Source: Lathyrus oleraceus
Taxonomy: Eukaryota > Streptophyta > Magnoliopsida > Fabales > Fabaceae
DNA: 64,000 nucleotides
Reading direction: 5' to 3'
NCBI RefSeq assembly: GCF_024323335.1
Contig: NC_066583.1
Span: 363,237,877-363,301,876, forward strand
Shown here: piece after piece, positions 35,845 through 48,500 of the stretch
Numbering within the stretch: the stretch's first letter is position 1
How the letters are laid out: each line of letters opens with the position of its first letter
The notes under the pieces: generated by a model
The model's database searches: none
What the model was told of the DNA's origin: nothing
The model's input: only the letters and a program-made list of their open reading frames with translations
Program-made: the position numbers and the translations under genes

Positions 35845-36837
35845 CGCTTCTCTTCGATAAGGCTCAATTCATTAAACCTTGTCGAATCCACTCAGCTTCG
35901 TCTAACTTGACATCCAGCAGGACTCTCAGAGAAGGAATCTCCACTTCAACAGGTAGGACTGCCTCCATACCATACACAAGGGAGTAAGGGGTTGCCCCGG
36001 TCGACATACGTACTGAGGTGCGATACCCATGCAAGCGAAAGGCAACATCTATGCCAATCCTTGTACGTCACGACCATCTTCTGCACAATCTTCTTAATGT
36101 TCTGTTTGCCGCCTCTACAACCCATTCATATTTGGTCTATAGAGGAGAAGAATTATGGTGTTCGATCTTGAAATCTTTGGCAAAGCTCTTTCATCATCTT
36201 GTTATTGAGATTCGAACCATTATCAGTAATGATTCTCTCGGGAAACCCCATAACGACAAATAATCTCCTTCTTAATGAATCGGGCAACCACTTGCTTGGT
36301 GACGTTAGCATAGGAAGCTGCTTCCACCCACTTGGTGAAGTAATCAATCGCGACCAGGATGAAGCGATGTCCATTAGAAGCAGTAGGTTCAATCTTCCCA
36401 ATCATGTCGATGCCCCACATCGCGAATGCCAAGGAGAATTCATGAGGGCTTGGTGGTACATGCACCTTATCTGCATAGATCTGGAATTTATGGCACTTCC
36501 GAGCGTATTGAAACAATCGGATTCGACCATAGTCATCCAGTAATAACCGGCTCTCAACAACTTCTTGGACATTGCATGACCACCAGCATGGGTACCGAAC
36601 GAACCCTCGTGTACTTCTTGCATCAACATGTCTGCTTCGTGTCTATCCACCAGCATCTGAGCAGAACCATGTCGAAGTTCCTCTTGTACAACACATCATC
36701 CTGATTCAAATAAAAGCTTCTAGCTAGCCTTCTCAGGGTTTTCTTGTCATTCTTTGACGCTCCTTCAGGATACTCCTGGCTTTTGAGGAAATTCTTAATA
36801 TCATGGTACCACGACTTTCTCATCAACAACGGACTCG
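35845..36837 (-). pseudogene. int: Ogre integrase, N-terminal and catalytic part (fragmented)
   Basis: Inserts element cDNA into the chromosome. Frames in order: the linker after RNase H (WYHDIKNFLKSQEYPEGA), a zinc-binding His/Cys domain (VHEGSFGTHAGGHAMSKKLL, 36656-36402), the catalytic core with the first Asp in WGIDMIGKI (36516-36223), and the second Asp in RIITDNGSNLNNK (36401-36153). Several frameshifts separate them. The gene is cut by the Tekay element: the remaining C-terminus is at 26979-27258, and the duplicated target CTAAT is at 35840-35844. Confidence 0.78.
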
Positions 36838-38737
36838 GCTGCAAACACATACGCAGGCCTCTCGAGTCGATTCACAGCAACGTGTGGCACATGATTCTGC
36901 CAATGGACTTTAATCATAGAAGATAAAGTAGCCAAGGCATCTGCCATCTGATTTTCATCTCGAGGGACATGATACAACTTCACTGTCTTGAAGAAAGTCA
37001 GGATCCTTCTGGTGTAGTCTCTATAAGGAATCAAATGCGGCTGTGAGAGTATTCTAGTCTCCATTGACTTGGTTAATCACTAGAGCGGAATCTCCATAGA
37101 TATCCGAGAGTTTTGATCCTTAGATCGATGGCTTCTTCAATCCCCATGATACAAGCCTCATACTCAGCTTCATTGTTGGTTACTTCAAAGTCAACCTGGC
37201 AGAAAAAGGCAAGTGTGCACCTTTAGGATTGATGTACTGCCCCAACACCGTTTCCATTCACATTAACCGCCCCATCAAACATCAATGTCCACTTGTCATC
37301 AGGATCCGGTCTCTTCCTCGACAAGAGGCTCTCCATAATCTTTCATCTTTAAGTACATGATGTCCTCATCAGGGAATTCAAACATCATCGGCTGATAATC
37401 CTCATCGTTTGCTCTCGTCAAGGTAGTCAGACAGAATACTACCTTTGATGGCCTTTTGTGACGTGTACTGGATATCATACTCGGTTAAAATCATCTGCCA
37501 ACGAGCAACCCGCCCGGTAAGAGCGGCTTTTCAAAGATGTATTTCACTGGATCCATCTTAGAAATCAACAAGGTGTATGGTTCAACATATACTGTCTCAG
37601 TCGGCGGCAGCTCCCATGCCAATAGCGCATCAAGTTTTCTCGAGCTGCGAATATCTTATTTCACAGTCGGTAAACTTTTGCTAAGGTAGTATATAGCATG
37701 CTCTTTTCGGACAGACTCGTCATGCTGTCCCAATACACCCCCATCGAATTCTCAGTCACTGAAAGGTACATTATCAGAGGCCTCCAGGAACGGGATAGTA
37801 TAAGGATTGGAGGTTTCTGCAAATACTCTTTTATTTTATCAAAAGCTTTTTGACAATCATCATTCCACCTGATTTCTTGATCTTTTCTTAGCAATTTGAA
37901 AATCGGTTCACACGTGGCAGTTAGGTGAGATGCAAACCGTGCAATTTAGTTCAACCTCCCCAAAAACCCCGAACCTGCTTTTTCAGTTCTCGGTTCAGGC
38001 CATTTCTTGAATAGCTTGTACTTTCGCTGGATCAACCTCAATTCCTTTCTCACTGACAATGAAACCCAACAGCTTTCTGGATCTCACTCCAAACGTACCT
38101 TGTTTGGATTCAGCCTCAGTTTGAATTTTCTCAGTCTTTCGAACAACTTCTGCAGGTTTACCAGGTGCTCCTCTTCCGTCTGAGACTTCGCAATCATATC
38201 ATCCACGTACACTTCAATTTCTTTGTGCATCATGTCATGAAAGAGAGTCGTCATAAGCCCTCTGATAGGTAGCACCGGCATTCTTCAGCCCAAATGGCAT
38301 CACCTTATAGCAGAACGTGCCCCAAGGTGTAATGAATGTCGTCTTTTCCATGTCTTCTGGCGCCATCTTGATCTGATTATAGCCAGAAAATCCATCCATG
38401 AAAGAGAAAACCGAGGATTGAGCCGTGTTATCAACCAATACATCAATGTGAGGTAATGGGAAGTCATCTTTCGGACTGGCTCTGTTTAAATCCCGGTAAT
38501 CGACACACATCCTGACTTTACCATCCTTCTTCGGCACAGGAACGATGTTGGCCACCCACGGGGGATAATTGGTAACTGCTAGAAAACCCGCATCCAACTG
38601 CTTCTGAACTTCCTCTTTGATTTTGACAGCCATATCAGGACTAGTTCTGCGAAGCTTCTGCTTTACCGAAGGACAATCTTCTCTGAAGGTAGCCTGTGCC
38701 ACCACGATATCTGTATCCAACCCAGACATATCTTGAT
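36838..38737 (-). repeat. 1.9-kb direct tandem duplication of the Ogre RT-RNase H region (degraded left copy)
   Basis: Offset by exactly 1900 bases from 38738-40637 at all points I checked (36841/38741, 37341/39241, 38721/40621). It carries the private TGA of the first unit (GCGCATCAAG at about 37624) and its T in GGTAACTGCTAG, so it derives from that unit and not from the second one. It is full of single-base insertions, deletions and miscalls that break RT into short frames (37661-37894, 38084-38281, 38235-38750). Either a real tandem duplication or an assembly error from uncorrected reads. Confidence 0.85.
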
Positions 38738-40936
38738 GCTGCAAACACATACGCAGGCCTCTCGAGTCGATTCACAGCAACGTGTGGCACATGATTCTGC
38801 CAATGGACTTTAATCATAGAAGATAAAGTAGCCAAGGCATCTGCCATCTGATTTTCATCTCGAGGGACATGATACAACTTCACTGTCTTGAAGAAAGTCA
38901 GGATCCTTCTGGTGTAGTCTCTATAAGGAATCAAATGCGGCTGGTGAGTATTCTAGTCTCCATTGACTTGGTTAATCACTAGAGCGGAATCTCCATAGAT
39001 ATCCAGAGTTTTGATCCTTAGATCGATGGCTTCTTCAATCCCCATGATACAAGCCTCATACTCAGCTTCATTGTTGGTTACTTCAAAAGTCAACCTGGCA
39101 GAAAAAGGCAAGTGTGCACCTTTAGGATTGATGAGTACTGCCCCAACACCGTTTCCATTCACATTAACCGCCCCATCAAACATCAATGTCCACTTGTCAT
39201 CAGGATCCGGTCCTTCCTCGACAAGAGGCTCTTCATAATCTTTCATCTTTAAGTACATGATGTCCTCATCAGGGAATTCAAACATCATCGGCTGATAATC
39301 CTCAATCGGTTGCTCGTCAAGGTAGTCAGACAGAATACTACCTTTGATGGCCTTTTGTGACGTGTACTGGATATCATACTCGGTTAAAATCATCTGCCAA
39401 CGAGCAACACGCCCGGTAAGAGCCGGCTTTTCAAAGATGTATTTCACTGGATCCATCTTAGAAATCAACAAGGTAGTATGGTTCAACATATACTGTCTCA
39501 GTCGGCGAGCAGCCCATGCCAAAGCGCATCAAGTTTTCTCGAGCTGCGAATATCTTATTTCACAGTCGGTAAACTTTTTGCTAAGGTAGTATATAGCATG
39601 CTCTTTTCGACCAGACTCGTCATGCTGTCCCAATACACACCCCATCGAATTCTCAGTCACTGAAAGGTACATTATCAGAGGCCTCCCAGGAACTGGAGGT
39701 ATAAGGATTGGAGGTTTCTGCAAATACTCTTTTATTTTATCAAAAGCTTTTTGACAATCATCATTCCACCTGATTTCTTGATCTTTTCTTAGCAATTTGA
39801 AAATCGGTTCACACGTGGCAGTTAGGTGAGATACAAACCGTGCAATGTAGTTCAACCTCCCCAAAAACCCACGAACCTGCTTTTCAGTTCTCGGTTCAGG
39901 CATTTCTTGAATAGCTTTTACTTTCGCTGGATCAACCTCAATTCCTTTCTCACTGACAATGAAACCCAACAGCTTTCTGGATCTCACTCCAAACGTACAC
40001 TTGTTTGGATTCAGCCTCAGTTTGAATTTTCTCAGTCTTTCGAACAACTTCTGCAGGTTTACCAGGTGCTCCTCTTCCGTCTGAGACTTCGCAATCATAT
40101 CATCCACGTACACTTCAATTTCTTTGTGCATCATGTCATGAAAGAGAGTCGTCATAGCCCTCTGATAGGTAGCACCGGCATTCTTCAGCCCAAATGGCAT
40201 CACCTTATAGCAGAACGTGCCCCAAGGTGTAATGAATGTCGTCTTTTCCATGTCTTCTGGCGCCATCTTGATCTGATTATAGCCAGAAAATCCATCCATG
40301 AAAGAGAAAACCGAGGATTGAGCCGTGTTATCAACCAATACATCAATGTGAGGTAATGGGAAGTCATCTTTCGGACTGGCTCTGTTTAAATCCCGGTAAT
40401 CGACACACATCCTGACTTTACCATCCTTCTTCGGCACAGGAACGATGTTGGCCACCCACGGGGGATAATTGGTAACTGCTAGAAAACCCGCATCCAACTG
40501 CTTCTGAACTTCCTCTTTGATTTTGACAGCCATATCAGGACTAGTTCTGCGAAGCTTCTGCTTTACCGAAGGACAATCTTCTCTGAGAGGTAGCCTGTGC
40601 ACCACGATATCTGTATCCAACCCAGACATATCTTGATATGACCATGCAAAGATTTCCACATATTCTCTCAGCATCTCAATCAGCCCTCTCTTGACAGATT
40701 CCTTTAAAGCAGCCCCGATCTTGATCTCCTTCTTGGCGTCCTCAGTACCAAGGTTAATAATCTCCAACTTTTCCTGATGAGGTTGGATGACCCTTTCCTC
40801 CTGTTTCAATAATCTGACCAATTCCTTGGGGAGTTCACAATCTTCTTCACTCTCCTCTTCAGCTTGGTAAATGGGATTATCGAAATCATACTGAGCCATA
40901 ATAGAACTGTTTTTAGTGGAGTCCGCGAGATCGATT
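38738..40936 (-). pseudogene. pol: Ogre RT, RNase H and archaeal-type RNase H, first unit; nonsense mutation
   Basis: 456 codons from Met 40899 contain all RT motifs, including the YVDD box. The frame ends at TGA 39529-39531, where the other unit has TGC. It then reopens for 189 codons (39522-38953) covering the rest of RNase H and an archaeal-type RNase H (KWTLMFDGAVNVNGNGVGA, NNEAEYEACIMG, LDIYGDSALVINQ). Two successive RNase H domains are a known mark of the Tat lineage. A TAG after VNGD (about 38950) breaks the frame again before LIPYRDYTRRIL. The segment is the right copy of a 1.9-kb tandem duplication. Confidence 0.82.
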
Positions 40937-41177
40937 CTGCATGTTTAATGTTTTATTTTAGAAAAGAGTTCAAGAAAGTCACAAAAACAAAAACATTGCC
41001 ATTTTATTGTTTTGAAAATGAAAATAAAACAGAAAGACAGTGAGCACAAATTTGTTTGCAAAACGTCCTTTATTAATGTTAATCATTTCAAAACATGATG
41101 TGGCCCTACAATGAACCACTACGCCCCGGGAAAAACGTAGGGTTTTTGTGCAAAATAAAAAAACAAAAGAAAATTAC
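40937..41177 (-). other. Predicted Ogre intron, first unit
   Basis: Same donor (GTAATT) and acceptor (ATGCAG) as the intron at 1698-1938, with one base difference inside. Splice borders and reading phase are conserved. Confidence 0.68.
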
Positions 41178-43063
41178 TCTGTCTGAAGAGTAACTTGGAC
41201 TATTTCTTCGGCTGTCCAATTATTCACCATCTCCCCTGGAGCACACGGGTGCACCCAGTTGTCCAGATCACAATCACTGTCCCCGTCTTCACTATCGGCT
41301 GCAAAGACGTCACCATGATTCATCAACCCAGCGCTGGTGAAGGTACTCGGCCCTTTCTGAACACCATGCTATGCCTGAAGAGGCTGATAACCAATGCCAA
41401 ATTTGTCTTCTTTCACGGGCATGTCAACCATCTTGCCCCAGCCTTCTGCATTGCCTGAGTTAACAACCTCCAAAGCCTGCTTGTATGCTGCAATTGAGAC
41501 ACCTGGCTTCTTCTGCTCCACAAAAGCTACCTTCTCAATAGCAATGGTCTCGAATGCTTGGCACAGAGTTTCATGAATCTCGCCATCCATCTCCACATAC
41601 TTGAAGGAAGATAGATGACTCACAAGAATGTCCTTCTCGCCGCACACAATCACAACCTGACCATTCCATACATACTTCAGCTTCTGATGGAGAGTTGACG
41701 ACACTGCTCCAGCCCCATGTATCCAGGGACGCCCCAATAAACAACTATATGCTGGTTGGATATCCATCACATAAAAGACAATATCAAACACCTCCGGGCC
41801 AATTTTCACGGGCAACATGACTTCACCAAAAACAGACCGCTTGGATCCATCAAAAGCACGGACGATGAGATCACTCGGAGTGAGAACAACCCCTTCAACA
41901 TCAATATTGCTCAAAATCTTCTTGGGCAACACGTTCAAAGACGAGCCAGTATCCACTAACACATGCGACAACACTACGCCTTTGCACTCCATGGTGATAT
42001 GTAGAGCTTTATTGTGGTTGCGACCCTCAGGTGTCAGATCCAGATCTGTGAACCCCAAACCATGTCGTGTGCTCACATTCGCAATAACACCCTCAAGTTG
42101 ATTGACAGAAATCTCTTGAGGCACGTAAGCCAGATTCAACATTTTCAGCAAGGCGTTACAGTGTGCCTCAGAACACAACAACAGGGAAAGGATAGAGATT
42201 TTGGACGGAGTCTGGTTCAATTGGTCCACAATCTTATAATCATTTTTCTTAATGATCTTCATAAACTCCTCCACATCTCTCTCAAATGAACCCTCAGGCG
42301 CCTCCTTCTGTACAGGTCCTTCTTCAACCACAACTTGCTTACCTTTTGCTTTGGCAAGAGCCTCAGCATTATTATCTCTCAGAGTCTGCGGTGCAAACAG
42401 ACGACCACTCCTTATGAACCCTCCAGGTCCACCTACATTGTCCACAGCCGGACCAACAGTTACATGAGTTCTATCTGGCACACCAATTGTCACTGGAGCT
42501 TGACTCACCGGTCTTGTCTGACTTTCTGACCTTCTGTTGTTGCGGAAAGCATTGTCGTACTTCCAAGGAACGGCCCTACTGTTCTCAATAGGTCTTCTAT
42601 CAGAAGTAACAATAGGAATAGGAGTACCAACCGTTACTGGAGTAGAGATGGTTACAGGGGTACCAACAGTTACGGGTGCATTAACAGTTGGAGCACGTCC
42701 AGGACCCTCAGACGGTTTGAAGTAAATGGTGACAGTTGATACCACCCCACGATCTTTCACAGCCCGGCTAAACTGTAGGCAACCATCATCAATCAGTCCC
42801 TGGATACCTCTCCTCAGCTTGTCACAACCATTCTCTTGATTAGCACAATCTGAACAACCTTCATCACAGCCCGGGAACACTCCCCCTTTCAGCAGACGTT
42901 CCTTTACCACTAGCAACGACGTCTGAACCTCATCAACACTGACTATCATATCCACAGCATCCTCACCTTCCACATTGTTCACCCTGGGCCCACCATGTTG
43001 AGGCATCGGGTTGTTCACAACATTCGAAACAGGAGCAAAGTTGATTGTTTTGGCATCAATCAA
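41178..43063 (-). CDS. pro: Ogre aspartic protease region, exon 1 of pol, first unit
   Basis: Same structure as 1939-3824: 564 open codons, DTGSS active site, in-frame TAG at 41369-41371, then an extension to a predicted donor at 41177. It differs from the other unit at a few residues (for example an Arg/Cys and a Leu/Met replacement). It is in phase with gag across a TAG at 43064-43066. Confidence 0.8.
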
Positions 43064-43066
43064 ATC

Positions 43067-44477
43067 CTAGACCTTATGATGGAAAGCCCGACAATTCTCA
43101 ATATGATTCCCCGGTGCACTAGAATGAAAATCACAATGAGCATTGGCATCGTACCGAGCCGGCATCCTCGTCAACGGCGCCATGGTGCGAAGTTCAACAA
43201 ATTTCAACCTGATCAGTTCAGGAAGCAACTCAGCATATGTCATCGGCAACGGATCAAAATGACGCTCGGGCATTCTCTGTCTTGGTTGAAACGGGCGTTG
43301 CTGTTGTTGTTGTTGTCTTGGCTGTTGTTGTTGAGGCTGAGTTGTTGGAATGGTCACAGCGGCAACTTGACGATACTGTCCTCTGTTTACATTCCTCCGA
43401 CTGTGCATAACATTAGTCTCACCCTCCCTCCTTCGGGGTGCCCCAGAAAATGGCTTCTTCGAACTCGAAGACGAGGAACCAGAATCCTGAATCTTCCCTG
43501 CTTTAATAAGGCTTTCAGTCCTCTCTCCGCAGATAACCACATCAGAAAAGCTACCGAATGGGCAACTTCCCATACGGTTCATGAACACCCCCTGTAGGGT
43601 CCCAATAAACATGTCAGTCAGCTCTCTCTCCAACATAGGAGGTTGCACTCTTGCAGCTAACTCGCGCCACCTCTGGGCGTACTCCTTGAAACTTTCACCA
43701 GACTTCTGGAATAGACTTTGCAGTTGGGTTCTGCTCGGAGCCCTATCCATATTGTGCTTATACTGCCTCAAGAAGGCTTCCCCAAATCTCTCCATCTTCT
43801 CACAGATTCTCTCTTCAGGTCCATGTACCAGTCCAAGGACGCTCCAGACAAGCTGTCTTGGAAAAAGTATATCCACATCTTCTCATCATCAGTATATGCG
43901 GAGATTTTTCTGTAGTAGGCCTGCACATGGGTGCGAGGACAAGAAGTGCCGTTGTATTTGTCAAAGGATGGAGCCTTGAATTTGTAAGGGATCCTCAGCT
44001 CATCAACCAGTCCCATATTTGTTACATCAAAACCCAAAGAGTTCTGACACTCCATGGCACAGATCTTTTCAGCAAGGGCATCAACTTTTCTATCCCTCTC
44101 TTCAGTCCTTCCCACTTCATCATCATCACTAAGGAGAGTGAACATATCCTCTTGTCTGTTAACCAACGGAGCAGGATGGCGAACAGGAGCACGAGTTGCT
44201 CTAACATTAACAGTCTCAGGAGCAATAGGTTGTCCGTTAATTCTGATACCCCTCAATTCATCACCCATAGCGTAGTTATTGACGGGAATGGTAGCAGCAA
44301 CGTTGTCATTAACAGGGATCCCTCTGGAGAAGCACGGTTGACCGGTGGAATCACAGCTTCCTGTCTCTGGGCTAAGGCTCGCAGCTCCTCTTGCCCTTGA
44401 ACGACCCCTTGCATCATGCTCATAAACTGGGCCATGTTAGCCCTCATCTCTGCCAACTCAGCTTGAACTTGGTCCAT
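43067..44477 (-). pseudogene. gag: Ogre Gag, first unit; two frameshifts
   Basis: Nearly identical to the gag at 3828-5239, with the same N-terminal frame break near 44300-44400. A further one-base deletion lies in a C run (C4 at 43780-43783 against C5 at 4541-4545). It splits the capsid region into a 166-codon frame (44268-43768) and a 269-codon frame (43876-43067). The two overlap around RRWRDLGEAFLRQY. This copy should not make full-length Gag. Confidence 0.8.
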
Positions 44478-45554
44478 ACTTCTCTGTTGATTCAGTCTCG
44501 TAGCGTAGCGGTGCGGACGACGATCAACAATCCTGCCTAAAACAGGAACCAGAGTGAGAAGTCTTGTTCAAGAACACCTGTAATGCAAGAATGATATGTA
44601 TATGATGCGTATGATGCGTATGCTGTTCATCATGAATGATCCTGAAAAGGATATACATATGCGGGTTAACTGTTTTTTTTTTGCATTATCTTTTTTTTAT
44701 GAAAATAAACATGCTATGATGCAAAATGATGACACCCTGGCAGGTTGGCTGAGTATCACACGACACAAGAATTGAACTTCGGCATCAGAACCAACAGTCA
44801 TCATCTGAGCAAGTCATCATCTGAGCAAGTCATCATCTGAGCAAATACCCTCAAATTCGGCCCAGGGATCCGAAATAAACGGAACCCTCTGATAAATACC
44901 AAGGTCAAACCTCCGGCGTCCAGAAATAAAGACCCATAAATTCAACTGAACCAAGGTCATCATCACAGAATCACTGACGGAACTTGTACTTGCAAGAATC
45001 AAACCCTCCCCTCACAGGTGAATTCTAACAAGGTCATCCTAAGGCGGATAATGGTCTCGACAATCGGACAAGATACTCAACAGGTTTGCCCTTTCGGGTG
45101 TGCCGTTGCAGCTCTCATAAGATCGTCTAACCCAAAGATCCGGGAAAGAACGGTCACCGAAGTCAATAGCTCAGATGAGATAACCCAACCTGAGTGGAAT
45201 ACTCCAAACGGAAGGACTCTCTCAAATGAACCTCGTCCGGCTGTGGTATGTCACGTCGCAACAACATGCTGATATAGCAAGTGAGGAGACGTGAGACCAC
45301 GCTAATCCTAGGTGTATACTCGGGCCTGGGTTTTAGCCCCACTCAGAACACCCACCCCAAATCAGAGGAACCAACCTGTACAGAATCCAGCACAATGATA
45401 ATATGATGCATGTAAACACATATGCACATATATACAATCACAACATAATAATGAATGCACTAAATAAGCAGTAAAAGCAACCACAACTAATCTAAAGAGC
45501 GCTAGGATTGACTCGCTTAGGGAAGATGGACCAGCAAGAGGTCAACTTCTATAT
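44478..45554 (-). other. Ogre 5' leader between PBS and gag, first unit
   Basis: About 1.1 kb without a convincing reading frame. Many Ogre elements carry an extra ORF1 between PBS and gag; only a 61-codon minus-strand frame (44817-45002) is seen here, so ORF1 appears absent or lost. It contains three direct repeats of about 15 bp (CATCATCTGAGCAA core, about 44797-44842) and T-rich runs near 44670-44700. Confidence 0.6.
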
Positions 45555-45573
45555 GTCCCCAGCAAAGTCGCCA
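45555..45573 (-). other. Ogre primer binding site (tRNA-Arg type)
   Basis: Minus strand TGGCGACTTTGCTGGGGAC, two bases inside the 5' LTR end. It begins with TGG, the complement of a tRNA CCA end. Ogre elements are known to prime from tRNA-Arg. The tRNA identity is inferred from the family, not from a tRNA alignment. Confidence 0.8.
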
Positions 45574-45575
45574 AC

Positions 45576-48500
45576 TGTCGCATTACGCGAAAAACCGGCG
45601 GGAAAAGACACAGAGCCGCCACTGTGCGTTATTTATCCCAAAGGAGGGAAAGGAAACGCTCGAAGTAAACCTGGAAAGGAAATGGTCTTACGACCAGAGA
45701 TGCAAGGATCGGGAGTCGGTTATACGAAGGGAAGGTATTAGCATCCCTACGCATCTGTCGTACTCGACGGGATCCACGCTCAGAAAGAATAGAAGAAAGG
45801 TTGCTAAAAGAAACTGCTCAAAACTGCACAGAACTGGAGTAAAACACAGATGGAAGAAGACGGGAGAAGGGATATGGGGAACGTGCTCGCTAGGACATCG
45901 CATCCTATGCATACGTATCTTCTCTAACCAGAGGAAGAATCAGAGAACTCGTAGCTCGGCTAATGCATGCCAAATAAACGCTGAAAGAAGACGCTGAGAT
46001 GTCAGAGCAAACACACAAACACAAACTGGAAATGGAATGCCAATCGCTGGGCTTACATCCAACTCCACAAAAGAAACGCAAACAGGAAACCGAATGCCAA
46101 TCGCTGGACTTACATCAGACTCCAAACAAAGAATTGCAAACAGGAAACCGACTGCCAATCGTTGGGCTTACGTCAGACTCCAAACACGCACACAAAACAA
46201 AAGGGTCTCGATTGCAACTAGGGCAAGAGAAAGGGAAGGTCTCAATCGCAACGAGGGCGAGAGAAAAGGATCACAGTTAGTTGTTAGTCAAACTCGACAA
46301 GACATCGCATCTCGTGCCTACGTATCTCATCTGGACATGAGAATCAGAGTTGCCGTAGTTCGGCTAAACTATTTCTATTTGTTTTGTGTTTTTAGATGAA
46401 CAACGTCACTACGCAATCTACCGGATGCTCGACCTTTGGAGACTTACTCACCTGTAGTAGAAGGAGTTAACGTGTTCTTAAGAGGGGATAAAGTTGGTTT
46501 GTGTTTTAGGAAAGCTCACGCAAGAAAGGAAGTCCTAGACGAAGGAACCGTGCTACCTTAATTGACATGCAAACGAGACTATGCGAAGTCTAGCAATCCT
46601 ATGGGGATACAATCACACCACACAAACATACAACATGAAGTAAACACACCAACAAGGGGCTCAAACATCAAGGGTGAGGCTTTAGTCAAGGGGTCATATC
46701 AACCTCGACAAACAAGCCGGCTGGAAGGGTATCTGAGGGCTCTTAACCACTGACATTGACCGTCAGGGTGAGCAGATGAAAGGCGATGAGGATTGGTCCT
46801 CATAGCTCTTAACCCGGGTCTGGGTGAGCTTCAATCAATAAAAACGTGGGAGTCCAGAATGTGGGACTCTACTCCACTTGACCGACTCTATATACAAAGG
46901 ATCTTGGGTGTTTATTCAAAATGCATCAGCACATAGTGTGAGCAAGACGAAAGACTCAATTGAATAGCAGGGGATGGATTGCACATCCCTTCTATCTGCC
47001 AATGCCTCTTCACTTAGGAGGTCTTTGAAGTACATGGCACAAACATAAACAACCACAAACATTGCCTCTTAAGGAGGGCTTTAGACAGGTGCCTGCCAAA
47101 AGAAAATGACAGGTCTTCCAGACTACATGGAGAATAGGAAGTTACCTAGGTGGTATGCCAACCACAAGCAAAGCAAAGCAACTCAAGCAATGAGTTAAAG
47201 CGGCTAAAGTACCTGTAAGAAAAGCTAACCAATCAGTACTATGTTCCGACAAACAATCAACAGTTAACAACAGTGGTTCCCAATATACACAACAAGCAAG
47301 CTTTATGTGCAAGCATTCAAATTGTTTCATCATCTCAAATGACCTACAAACAGCAAGGGTTAGTGGACAAAGTAAAGGCATCTCAAATCATGAGATCAAC
47401 ATCATCCCTTAGGACTATAAGCTTGAACCTGAAATGCAAAACTCAAAAGATGAGTACAAACCCCTAGGGCAAAGCCTAGGGTCAAAGGTGGGGAAAAAAA
47501 TTCAAAACAGAAGCTAATACTCAACATGAAGCAACTTTAAACAAGTAAGAACATGTCCTAAAAAGGACCAAGTCAAAAGCATTAAGCAAAGTCATCATTC
47601 AACCAAGAGAAGGCAAGGCAAGCAAAAGGTGCATACAATTAGTCAACAAGAATCAAAATTCCATATTAAAACAGAAATGACTCAAACAATCATGGAAATT
47701 TTTATGAGCATACAATATGTCAAACACAATCATCATGCCAAAAGTTGGAAACAGAGGAGCTCATTTGATAAGGCAATGAAAATGAATAAGATCAACATCA
47801 AATTGTGTGACACACATTGTCATACCATATTAACAAATGCCTAAAACAGAAAAGGAAAATGCTAAAAATGCCAAATAAAATCTCAAGCATCCTACAACAT
47901 GTTAGGAATCAACATATAAAATTTCATGGCAATTGGTCAAGTATTGAGCATTTCACACCAATTTGAATGAGGCATAACATAATTGTGTACATGTTCAAAC
48001 AATCAAACACCATTAAAAATCCAGAAGAGATAAAATCATGAAATCACAACCATAAAATAGTAGACATCTCAAGGATCATGTAGAAAAAAATCTGGAATTA
48101 TTTGGATCATCAAGCTATTTTTTATGATTTTTTGAATGAGCATGCATAAAATGAAATAAAAATGTAAAAAATGAAAATAATGAAATGAATGAATAAAATG
48201 GCAATTGCATCAGCAGGATTCGAATCGTGTACATCCAAAACACGGTCGTTTGGCTCAAGGAAGCGCGTCTAAACACTGCGTTCCACTAATCTGATGTGGC
48301 TAGCCACATCAATGGTCAAGCTTGCGTGGATGAGTCAATGAAGCGTGGTCCAATAGAAGTGCCACGAGAGAGCCATGCAAGCGCCAGGTCAAAACGAATT
48401 AGACAAAACAAATGCAATATGGAGGGATCGAACGCACAATAGCGAAGTAACGGGCGCTTCTACAGTGATCTGGCAATGCATGAACCAGACAAACCCTAAA

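Noticed and set aside
45555..45573. A tRNA gene at the PBS
   Set aside because: Only the 3'-terminal 19 bases resemble a tRNA; no acceptor, D or anticodon arms are present around it.
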